DNA of 42,877 nt from Acidobacteriota bacterium (GTDB lineage Bacteria; Acidobacteriota; UBA6911; RPQK01; JAJDTT01): positions 1 through 42,877 of the forward strand of contig JAJDTT010000262.1 of assembly GCA_022827025.1 (NCBI GenBank), given 5' to 3'. Under the pieces are notes generated by a model that saw only the letters and a list, made by a program, of their open reading frames with translations, was not told the DNA's origin and ran no database searches. Positions 24,743-31,963 of the stretch are shown here, in pieces. A program made the translations under genes and the position numbers. How positions within the stretch are numbered: position 1 is the first letter of the stretch; each line of letters begins with the position of its first letter.

Positions 24743-24870
24743 GGCGCCCGGAAGGACGCCGCTCCCAGTGGGCGCCTGGAAAGACGCCCCTCCCAGAAGG
24801 CGCCCGGAAGGACGCCGCTCCCAGTGGGCGCCTGGAAAGACGCCCCTCCAGACGCCCCTCCTCAGGCGTC
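24743..24870. repeat. Tandem array of five stem-loops between PhyH and soxB
   Basis: Stem-loops start at 24743, 24770, 24799, 24826 and 24851. The first four alternate two types: GGCGCCCGGAAGGACGCC (loop GGAA) and GGCGCCTGGAAAGACGCC (loop TGGAAA), joined by CGCTCCCAGTG or CCCTCCCAGAA linkers. The 56-bp pair 24743-24798 is repeated without change at 24799-24850. The last stem (GACGCC/GGCGTC, 24851-24870) contains the TGA stop of the PhyH gene. The rest of the gap 24633-24742 holds the sox promoter elements. Confidence 0.85.
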
Positions 24871-25872
24871 GAGTTTTGTCAGGAGAGTTTGGGCGCGGGC
24901 GCGTTTTTCCGGATTGAGGTCCCGGGCCACGATGCGCTGCAGGGTGGAGCGGGCCAGTTCGTCCCCATTTTCCGCCATCTCCATGGCCAGCTCGTCGCGC
25001 CGTTCGAAGTAGCTGGGGTCATAGTCGACGATCCGGGGATTCCAATCCTTCCAGTAATATTGGAATTCGTCGGAAGTCCAGTCCGCGTAGATCTCGTTCC
25101 AACTCAACCCGTCGATACCCGCATGGGGTTGCAGGCTGTCCTTGGTGATGGGATCGCTCCGCTTCTGGTACCGGCCGTCAATGGACATGCGCATGCGCTT
25201 TCCCCGGTTCGGGACCCCGCGGTGGGGCGCCAGGCTATGGAAGAACAGCACGTCGCCTTGCCCGAAACTGTTGCCCACCCAGCAATCTCCCAGGTCGTCG
25301 TCGATCTCGAAACCGCCGGCGCCCAGGGCCGGCTTGATGTCGTAGACCCCGCCCAGGTGCGCGCCGGCGGCGATCTGCAGCCCGCCCATTTCGTCCGGCA
25401 GGTCGGAAAGCGGAACCCAGGCGGTGTAGGTGTCTTCGGTCCCCTGGATCGGGATGTAGTCCTGGTGCGCCTTGGTCGTGTAGGCGTTGCGCTGCGGGAA
25501 CATGAAGCGGGCGATGACGCGCGGATGGTGAACGACCGGCTCTCCCAGCATCCGCTCCAGCAACCCCAGGATTTGCGGGTGGTGAGGCAACGCGTGGAAG
25601 TCCTGGAGCAAGTAGAACTGCTCGTAGACATTCATGTATTTCGGCTCCGGCTCGACACAGAACCCCGTCAGGTCGGCGATGCCCTCCTCCAACGGGGCCC
25701 GAGTGCTGATCCAGCCGTTGGCGGCCGCGATTTCCAGAAACTGCATGCGCACGGATTCCAGCGGTTCCGCCGGCAACAGACCGCGCACGAAGAGATAGCC
25801 GTCCCTTTTCATGCGGCGGGCCAGTTCGGGACCGTTGTTGATGACGCCGGAAGAGTCGAGAAATGGTTTCAT
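24862..25872 (-). CDS. Phytanoyl-CoA dioxygenase (PhyH) family protein
   Basis: This 336-residue Fe(II)/2-oxoglutarate-dependent oxygenase hydroxylates or demethylates an unknown small substrate. The iron triad is visible: His136-x-Asp138 (KAHQDY) and His217 in FHSLAPHRGVPN. Arg226 or Arg228 in the following RGKRMRMSIDGRY is a candidate for binding 2-oxoglutarate. MKRDGYLFVRGLLP near the N-terminus is typical. AGGAGCG lies 8 nt before ATG 25872. The stop codon lies inside the last stem-loop of the array at 24743-24870. It is divergent to the CocE-like gene (165-bp gap, no clear promoter seen). Its position upstream of soxB on the same strand would suit oxidative N-demethylation feeding sarcosine oxidase, which is inference only. 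Confidence 0.85.
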   Translation of the reverse strand: MKPFLDSSGVINNGPELARRMKRDGYLFVRGLLPAEPLESVRMQFLEIAAANGWISTRAPLEEGIADLTGFCVEPEPKYMNVYEQFYLLQDFHALPHHPQILGLLERMLGEPVVHHPRVIARFMFPQRNAYTTKAHQDYIPIQGTEDTYTAWVPLSDLPDEMGGLQIAAGAHLGGVYDIKPALGAGGFEIDDDLGDCWVGNSFGQGDVLFFHSLAPHRGVPNRGKRMRMSIDGRYQKRSDPITKDSLQPHAGIDGLSWNEIYADWTSDEFQYYWKDWNPRIVDYDPSYFERRDELAMEMAENGDELARSTLQRIVARDLNPEKRARAQTLLTKLDA

Positions 25873-26037
25873 GACGGGTCGCTCCTGATTGAGTTATGGG
25901 ACCATGTTAGAATCCAACGCCGAACTTGAAAATACCCTGCCTCGATTTTCTGTCTGAAGACGCATTTCGATTCCGTTCCGTCCTGTTGCGACGCCCTCGA
26001 AACATTCTGAGATGGGGGTTGGAAAGGGAGGCCTGAA

Positions 26038-27753
26038 ATGACTTCTCCGGTGCGACTGTTCGCTTGTCTGATGCTGCTGCTTCCGGGCTGCTCGGTCCCT
26101 GAACCGGCTGGCCCCTCCCAGCCCGTTCACGAGATCATCGACGAGAGCAAGGTCCCCGTCCCCATGCGGGACGGCGTCAACCTGGCCGCCCACGTCTATC
26201 GTCCCGATGCGCCGGGCAAGTTTCCGACTCTCATGCTCTTGAGGTACTTCCGGGCTCCCTTCCAGAACGAACACGCCGAGTACTTCGCCAAGCGAGGCTA
26301 CGCCGTCGCCCTGGTGGATTCCCGGGGACGCTACGACTCGGGCGGGAAATGGGTTCCCTACGTGAACGAACCCCGCGACGGGTATGACGCCCAGCAGTGG
26401 CTGGGCCGGCAGCCCTGGTCCAACGGCGAGATCGGCACCATGGGGATCTCCTACAACGGTTTCACCCAGGTGATGCCGGCTCCTCTGGGCAGCCCCCATC
26501 TCAAGTGCCTGGTGCCGCGCGAGAACCAGCAGACCAACTTCGGCCACCTCTACAACGACGGCGTCATGCAGTTGAACGTGGTCTTCGAGTTCGGACTCTT
26601 CACCAAGCAGGGCTCGCAGACCCAGAAGATCCTGCCCTCGGAAGACCCCCATTATCGACGGCTTCCCCTGATTGCGGCGGTCGACGAATTCCCGCAGGTC
26701 GAGCACGTGAAGGACTGGTTCGCCCACGCCAAGTACGACGAATACTGGCAAGCGTACGGGATCAAGGAGAAGTACGGGCAGATCCAGGTGCCCGCCTACT
26801 TCATGACCGGGTGGTACGACAACCTGGTCCACGAGGGCTGGCGCAACTTCAAGGGCTTCACCGAAGAGGGCGGATCCGAGGCCGCCCGTAAGGGGACGAA
26901 GATCCTGGTGGGTCCCTGGGTGCATGGGGGGACCAACTCCTATCCCGAGCTGCTCGACGTGGAGCTGAGATGGTACGACTACTGGCTCAAGGGCATCCAG
27001 AACGGCATCGACAAGGAACCCCCCATCAAGATCTTCGTCATGGGTCCCGACGTCTGGCGCTTCGAGAACGAGTGGCCCCTGGCCCGGACCCGGTTCACGA
27101 AGTACTACATTCACAGCTCGGGCAAGGCCAACGGAGACCAGGGGGACGGCACTCTGGCGTCATCTCCGGCCCAGGACGAGCCCCCGGACCGCTACGCCTA
27201 CGATCCGGAGGATCCGGTGCCGACACTGGGAGGGCAGATCTCGACTCACGGTGAGATTCGCGGGCGCAAAGACAGGAGTTCCGTTCAGAGCCGCAAGGAC
27301 ATTCTGGTCTACACCTCGGAACCGCTGGAACGGGACATGGAAGTCACCGGGCCCGTCGACTTCAAGCTCTACGCGGCCTCCAGCGCCGTGGACACCGACT
27401 GGACCGCGACGCTGAGCGACCTGCATCCCGACGGCCAGGCGATTCACGTCTGCGAGGGGATCCGGGGCGCGCGCTTCCGGGATGGATTGGAGACTCCGAC
27501 GTTGATCGAGCCGGGGAAGGTCTACGAGTACGACATCAGCCTCTGGGAGACCAGCTACGTCTTCAAGGCGGGGCACCGGATCCGGCTGGAGGTCTCCAGC
27601 AGCAACTTCCCCCGGTTTGCCCGAAACCAGAATATCGGCGAGCCGCTGGGGACGAGCGACAAGCTCGTGGTGGCCAACCAGACCGTCTACCACAACGACC
27701 ACTACCCCTCCCACCTGGTGCTCCCCGTGATTCCGGCCGGGAGCGGGCAGTAG
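26038..27753 (+). CDS. CocE/NonD-family serine hydrolase, lipoprotein
   Basis: This 571-residue lipoprotein has a signal with lipobox LLPGC (Cys18). It has an X-Pro dipeptidyl-peptidase/cocaine-esterase type alpha/beta-hydrolase domain with the nucleophile Ser138 in GTMGISYNG, Asp261 in TGWYDNL and His296 in GPWVHGG. A C-terminal PepX_C-like jelly-roll follows (from about residue 410, GPVDFKLYAASSAVDTDWTATLSDLHPDG). It should cleave ester or amide bonds in the periplasm or at the outer membrane. GGGAGG lies 7 nt before ATG 26038. The frameshifted PhyH gene follows after 24 bp, so the two are probably co-transcribed. Confidence 0.9.
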   Translation: MTSPVRLFACLMLLLPGCSVPEPAGPSQPVHEIIDESKVPVPMRDGVNLAAHVYRPDAPGKFPTLMLLRYFRAPFQNEHAEYFAKRGYAVALVDSRGRYDSGGKWVPYVNEPRDGYDAQQWLGRQPWSNGEIGTMGISYNGFTQVMPAPLGSPHLKCLVPRENQQTNFGHLYNDGVMQLNVVFEFGLFTKQGSQTQKILPSEDPHYRRLPLIAAVDEFPQVEHVKDWFAHAKYDEYWQAYGIKEKYGQIQVPAYFMTGWYDNLVHEGWRNFKGFTEEGGSEAARKGTKILVGPWVHGGTNSYPELLDVELRWYDYWLKGIQNGIDKEPPIKIFVMGPDVWRFENEWPLARTRFTKYYIHSSGKANGDQGDGTLASSPAQDEPPDRYAYDPEDPVPTLGGQISTHGEIRGRKDRSSVQSRKDILVYTSEPLERDMEVTGPVDFKLYAASSAVDTDWTATLSDLHPDGQAIHVCEGIRGARFRDGLETPTLIEPGKVYEYDISLWETSYVFKAGHRIRLEVSSSNFPRFARNQNIGEPLGTSDKLVVANQTVYHNDHYPSHLVLPVIPAGSGQ

Positions 27754-27777
27754 GGACCTGACCATCGAGAAGGGCGC

Positions 27778-28771
27778 ATGACGCACAATGCAGACGCACG
27801 ATCCGGCGAACCACTCGCCCCTTTCCATGAGGTCCGGATCGGCGGCGACGAACCGGCGGAGATCCGGCGTTCCTTCGACGAGAACGGCTACCTGTTCTTC
27901 AAGGGCGCCCTCAACGCGGATACCGTTCTCAGAGCGAAGGAGGACATCGCCCGCGTCCTGCAGGAGCAGGGCTTCATGCGAAAGGGTTCGGCCGAACCGC
28001 GGGCGACGCCCGGGGCCAGCGCCGTCGAAGTCGACAGCGGACCCCTCTACAGGCTGAAGTCCCCCGGGAAGCTGATGGCTTCTCCCGAACTCCAGAAGGC
28101 CGTCGACCTCGCGTTTGGAGAGAGGGTGCGGGTCGCCCGGTCCATCGGATTCCGTTACTCCATGCCCACCGACGCTCCCTATCTCACGCCGCCTCACCAG
28201 GACCACTTCTACATCCGGGAGACCGACGAGTTCCGCATGATCTGGATCCCGCTGATGGCTGGAGATCGCCAACGGAGGGCTGGCCATCGCCGCCGGCTCC
28301 CACCGGCACGGCCTCCGGGAACATGTGGAATTCGACGGAGTCTACTCCTATTTCTTCAAGGGACGGCCGCAGAAGGGAGTGCGACCCGAAGACATCCGCG
28401 GCCAATGGACCTCCTCGCGGTTCGAAGTGGGGGACCTCCTCATGTTCCACAGTTGCGCCGTCCACCGGGCGATCCCCAACACCAGCGGCCTGGTGAGACT
28501 TTCGCTCAACACCATCACCTACCCCGCGCGAAGACCGACGATGTGGCAGGCCGAGCGGACCGGGCCGGAACTGGAAGTCTTTCGGGAGCAGGTGAAGCGG
28601 ATCTGCGACGCCCAGGGCATCGTCGGCGACCGCTTCGAAGAGATCCAGCTCATGGCCTTCAAGCAGGGGGACGATCCGAGTCCCGAGCTGATCGCGAGGC
28701 TGGAGGAGCGGCGGTTTCCTAACCGCCGGCCAGGAACGTCGGCATCCCTGCCGCCGACCAGGGGGAGGTAG
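27778..28771 (+). pseudogene. Second PhyH-family dioxygenase, frameshifted near 28256-28270
   Basis: The first part (27778 to about 28256) encodes an Fe(II)/2-oxoglutarate oxygenase with His140-x-Asp142 (PPHQDHFY) and ends normally at FRMIWIPLM. The family sequence then continues in the +1 frame as LEIANGGLAIAAGSHRHGL and includes FHSCAVHRAIPNTSGLVRLS with the distal iron His. A TGA at 28253-28255 in the +1 frame limits the shift to the following ~15 bases; one extra base in GGCTGG would explain it. Both halves keep full family conservation, so the change is recent or an assembly error. The last ~25 residues and the TAG stop come from the stem-loop locus at 28709. It is 24 bp after the CocE-like gene. 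Confidence 0.8.
28709..28758. repeat. Stem-loops encoding the tail of the second PhyH gene
   Basis: CGGCGGTT/AACCGCCG around TCCT (28709-28728) is the exact reverse complement of the soxG-end stem-loop. A second, GTCGG/CCGAC with GGCA/TGCC nested inside (28738-28758), follows. Both are read through as protein (RFPNRRPG...) before the TAG stop at 28769. Confidence 0.75.
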
Positions 28772-28784
28772 GGGGACGGCAGTC

Positions 28785-28952
28785 CCATAAGCGCTAACCT
28801 GTATGCCTGACCGGCTCCGGGGACGGGGGGGACAGGAACGTCCCTCCTGTAGGAGCGGGGGTTTTCCGACCCCCGCTTCCGGTTTCCCCGGCGAATTGAC
28901 CGGATCTGGCGATCTCAACTTTCCGGTCCATCAATCAACTTAGCGCTTATGG
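28785..28952. mobile_element. MITE-like 168-bp inverted-repeat element
   Basis: The element is bounded by a perfect 13-bp inverted repeat, CCATAAGCGCTAA and TTAGCGCTTATGG. It is flanked by 9-bp direct repeats with one mismatch (ACGGCAGTC at 28776-28784 and ACAGCAGTC at 28953-28961). Inside are two stem-loops: GGGAC/GTCCC around AGGAAC (28829-28844) and GCGGGGGT/ACCCCCGC around TTTCCG (28855-28876). It encodes no protein. It interrupts a GTAGGGGGAC...CCCCC module whose uninterrupted relative is at 15903-15925. It looks like a non-autonomous transposon; the family is unknown to me. Confidence 0.6.
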
Positions 28953-29011
28953 ACAGCAGTCCCCCTTGTACGCTTTTCGATGGTTGAGTCGTACGGGAGC
29001 AAAGAAGACAG

Positions 29012-29057
29012 GGCGACTAGAAATCGCCATTCCTGGTGGGCGATTAGGAAATCGCCC
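29012..29057. repeat. Two stem-loops before the beta-propeller gene stop
   Basis: GGCGA/TCGCC around CTAGAAA (29012-29028) and GGGCGATT/AATCGCCC around AGGA (29038-29057), 26 bp apart. The preceding GAAGACAGGG is shared with 15953-15962. They end 3 bp from the stop of the convergent beta-propeller gene. Confidence 0.75.
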
Positions 29058-29060
29058 CTC

Positions 29061-29876
29061 CTAGATCTCCATCCGGCAGACAACCCCCACGTCGTCGCAG
29101 TACCAAAGAACACCGTCCCGGATGCTCATGCCGTGGGGCACCGGATCCTCGTCCCCGAGCTGGATCCTCTCGACGATCTCTCCCGTACCGGGATCGTGCT
29201 TGAAGAAAGCGTTCTGGTTGGTGTCCGCGCACCACAGGTCCCCCCCGTCCCAACCGATCCCGTGCGGACGGTTCCCGGAGGTGGGGAACCGCTGCTCGAC
29301 GATCCAGTTCTCGGGATCGATGCGATAGATCATTCGCGACGGCGGCACCGCCACCCAGAGTTTGCCGTCCCGCCACTCCAGACCGTGAGCGCCGGTTCCG
29401 TCGCGGGGACTGCTGTCGTAGGCGGCGGGCGCGGGCTGTCCGCTCGGAGCAGGCTCCGGAGGAGGAGAGAGCGGACTCTGCCGGTGGGGAGCATCCGAAG
29501 GCATTCTGTAGATCACGCCCGCCCCCGGCGTGAAGTGCTTCGCCATCGTCGTGCCATTGGTCGCGTCGGCACGGATGATCTCCCGGCTGTAGGTGGAGGC
29601 CATCCAGATCGCCTCGCCGTCGTAGGTAATCCCGCTGGGTTTGACGCAATCGGTGTCGAAGCCGCGAAGGACCTTTCCGTCCTCGTAACGGACGAGAAAT
29701 GCGCGGCCGTTATCGCCGTCGATGATCCAAAGTCCGTCCTGGGTCGCCTGCAGACCGTTGGGGTGGGGACCGGGACTCTTGAAGACCACCTCCACCCGGC
29801 CGGCGTCGCGCACGGGCACCTTGCTCATCACCGGTGTGGCGGCCATGAATGCGAGAAACTGCCTGCGTGCCATCAT
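29061..29876 (-). CDS. SMP-30/NHL-type beta-propeller protein
   Basis: This 271-residue protein begins with a short hydrophobic export signal containing MARRQFLAFMAATP, weakly Tat-like. The start is at 29876 (or ATG 29873), with GGGAGGAAAG upstream; the frame extends to 30032 inside the upstream neighbour without a signal. The body has repeated propeller blades, such as GPHPNGLQATQDGLWIIDGDNG, KPSGITYDGEAIWMAST, HGLEWRDGKLWVAVP, RPHGIGWDGGDLWCADTN and VPHGMSIRDGVLWYCDD. A proline-rich insertion (SPLSPPPEPAPSGQPAP) sits between blades. Relatives include gluconolactonases and virginiamycin-B-lyase-like proteins; the activity is unknown. Confidence 0.75.
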   Translation of the reverse strand: MMARRQFLAFMAATPVMSKVPVRDAGRVEVVFKSPGPHPNGLQATQDGLWIIDGDNGRAFLVRYEDGKVLRGFDTDCVKPSGITYDGEAIWMASTYSREIIRADATNGTTMAKHFTPGAGVIYRMPSDAPHRQSPLSPPPEPAPSGQPAPAAYDSSPRDGTGAHGLEWRDGKLWVAVPPSRMIYRIDPENWIVEQRFPTSGNRPHGIGWDGGDLWCADTNQNAFFKHDPGTGEIVERIQLGDEDPVPHGMSIRDGVLWYCDDVGVVCRMEI

Positions 29877-29893
29877 GTGTCTTTCCTCCCAGC

Positions 29894-31780
29894 CTATCCT
29901 GGAGTTTCCAACCTGAGATCCCAGCCGTCCAGCCGCCACAGGCGGCTGGCGGCCGGGAGGAGGCTGGGCTTCCCCTTCTGGACCCAATCCTCCACCTCTG
30001 AACGATGCCCGATACGAGCGGCCCGCCGCCACCGGCCCACACCGCCGGTCCGGCCCAGACCGTCCCAGAAGAAGAATCGCTGGACCCCGGACTGGTACAG
30101 GCGGTAGGCCATGTCGTAGTACTCGCGCGACGACACCCCCCGGGGCATCAGGTTCAGCGCCAGCGTGCAGCCGGTCCCGTCCACGAGAGACACGAAATGC
30201 TCGACATCCTTCGGATCATCCCAGGCGGGCACGAAACTGTTCAGCCGGACCGAGGAGGAATAGGGGATCAGAGTGTCCACCAGGCCCTCGCGGATCCAGG
30301 TCTTCAGGTCCATGCCGTGCAGGATGTTCTCGCCCGGCCGGCACACGACTGCGGTCACCGCCAGCCGGCTGCGCCCCTGATCATGCTCCACGCTGTCCAG
30401 CATCTCCCTCAGCTCCCGCATGAACCGGGTCAGAAAGGTGGACCGATACTGCAGCCAGCGTTCGTCCAGAGGATCCAGCTCCCTGGGATCCTCTCCATAC
30501 TCGGCCTGGAAACCCTCCACGATGGGAGCCTCGTAGGCCAGCAGCGGCGGACGCCGATTGTAGAGGAGGGCCACGCCGTCGATGGCGTAGTTGGACGCCA
30601 TTTCACGGAGCAGCGAGAGGACGTACTTTCGAGTTTCGGGAAAGGCGTAGGAGATCCGGGGCAGCGGATTGCCCTCGCGGTCGACGCACACCAGTTCCGG
30701 ATGCTGCTCGAAGAAACTGCCCCCGGGTTCCGAGTAGTAGGGAGCCGGAAAGTGAAAGCCCCCCACCCGGTAGGAGGCGTGGAGTTCGATCCCATGCTCT
30801 CGCGCGAATTCAACCGCCACCTCCAGTGGTTCGACCCCGGACTTCCTGTAGGCCTCCCAGGTCTTGGTTTCGATCCTGCCATACGGGCGTTCGAAAAAGG
30901 GGTTGTCCGGATCGTCTCCGTAGTCTTGCGTCTCCGTCGGATGCCGGCCGATGCCGGACCGGTAGAAGACCCGATCCCCCATGGCCGTTTCCCAGTAGAG
31001 GCGGGCCACGTCTCCGTGGCGGAGCGGGTCCAGCAGGGAAAGGAGCGTCTTCTTGGAGCCCGATTCGTTGGCGATCCCCGGATCGATGTGAACGAAAAGC
31101 CTCTTATGTTCCGGATTGGCGCGATCCGCCTCGAATTCCCGCACCTGCTCCTGGGACAAAGGAATCAGCTTGATGAAAGCCACCCACGCGTCGCGGATTC
31201 GCGGAAACGTGATCTGACGGAAATGAATATCCTGTCCCGTCAGGTCGGCCGTCTTCCAATAAATCTCCAGTAGCCGGCTTTCCTGATGGTCCTTGCCTCC
31301 CTCGCGTCCCTCCAACGTGGTGAACGCCGGATCCCGGGAGAGTCGGACGTCGACCGCGTTGGCGCCTTCGAAGGGCTTCTGATAGATGCCGATGTAGATT
31401 CGATGCCACCCGGTGCGGTCCGGGGAGTAGGCAATCTCGGGAGCACGGCTGTCATGCATGGCCAGCAGCAGAGTGCCGGAGAAGGTCCGTTCGGGATCGG
31501 GTTTCTGATCAAACGCGTCGTGAATGGATTCGATGTCAATGTCTTCGGCATCCCGTTCGGCGGTGTAGTCGAAAAGCCGCCAAGTCCCGTGTTTCCACTC
31601 CCGGGCAAGGGCGGACCGGGGCGCCGACCGGTCCAGGTCGCTCAGATAGATGGCTTCCGAAGAACCGGTTTCCGCCGGTTCTTCGGCAGTGTCGAGGGCC
31701 GGACCTTCGTCGCCCGTATCCGAGCAGGCCGCGACCAGAATCAACATCGGGAGCAGCAGAAACCGTTTCTTGAAATGCAT
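29894..31780 (-). CDS. Glycosyl-hydrolase-10-like (GHL10/DUF187 type) lipoprotein
   Basis: This 628-residue lipoprotein has the lipobox LVAAC (Cys19). An N-terminal beta-rich region (~45-230) holds AREWKHGTWRLFDYTAERD. A TIM-barrel of the glycosyl-hydrolase-like type follows, with EFAREHGIELHASYRVGGFHF, SLLREMASNYAIDGVALLYNRRPP and LVDTLIPYSS. Family members are thought to cleave or bind glycans, but the catalytic acids are not firmly known. GGAG lies about 11 nt before ATG 31780. The beta-propeller gene follows 17 bp downstream on the same strand. The 183-bp gap upstream (31781-31963) shows no recognisable feature. Confidence 0.7.
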   Translation of the reverse strand: MHFKKRFLLLPMLILVAACSDTGDEGPALDTAEEPAETGSSEAIYLSDLDRSAPRSALAREWKHGTWRLFDYTAERDAEDIDIESIHDAFDQKPDPERTFSGTLLLAMHDSRAPEIAYSPDRTGWHRIYIGIYQKPFEGANAVDVRLSRDPAFTTLEGREGGKDHQESRLLEIYWKTADLTGQDIHFRQITFPRIRDAWVAFIKLIPLSQEQVREFEADRANPEHKRLFVHIDPGIANESGSKKTLLSLLDPLRHGDVARLYWETAMGDRVFYRSGIGRHPTETQDYGDDPDNPFFERPYGRIETKTWEAYRKSGVEPLEVAVEFAREHGIELHASYRVGGFHFPAPYYSEPGGSFFEQHPELVCVDREGNPLPRISYAFPETRKYVLSLLREMASNYAIDGVALLYNRRPPLLAYEAPIVEGFQAEYGEDPRELDPLDERWLQYRSTFLTRFMRELREMLDSVEHDQGRSRLAVTAVVCRPGENILHGMDLKTWIREGLVDTLIPYSSSVRLNSFVPAWDDPKDVEHFVSLVDGTGCTLALNLMPRGVSSREYYDMAYRLYQSGVQRFFFWDGLGRTGGVGRWRRAARIGHRSEVEDWVQKGKPSLLPAASRLWRLDGWDLRLETPG

Positions 31781-31963
31781 GGCAGAGACTCCGCCGGATC
31801 ATGCCGCGAGGCACTCGGAACAACAGAGAATTGGAGAAGGATTCATTGTGGAGGAGCACGGCGCACTCGTCCAGAAGGAATCGGGAATACCGCCAAGAAT
31901 AAGCTTTCGGTTCGCGGGGAACGTCTTTTCTCGTGTTGCCGGGCCGGGTCGGAGCCTGAGAGG

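Noticed and set aside
24743-24870. Regular repeats resembling a CRISPR array
   Set aside because: Repeat-to-repeat distance is only 27-29 bp with no room for unique spacers, the linkers themselves repeat, and there are no cas genes.
28253-28270. Programmed ribosomal frameshift in the second PhyH gene
   Set aside because: No slippery sequence or clear downstream stimulator is visible, and PhyH proteins are not known to need frameshifting.
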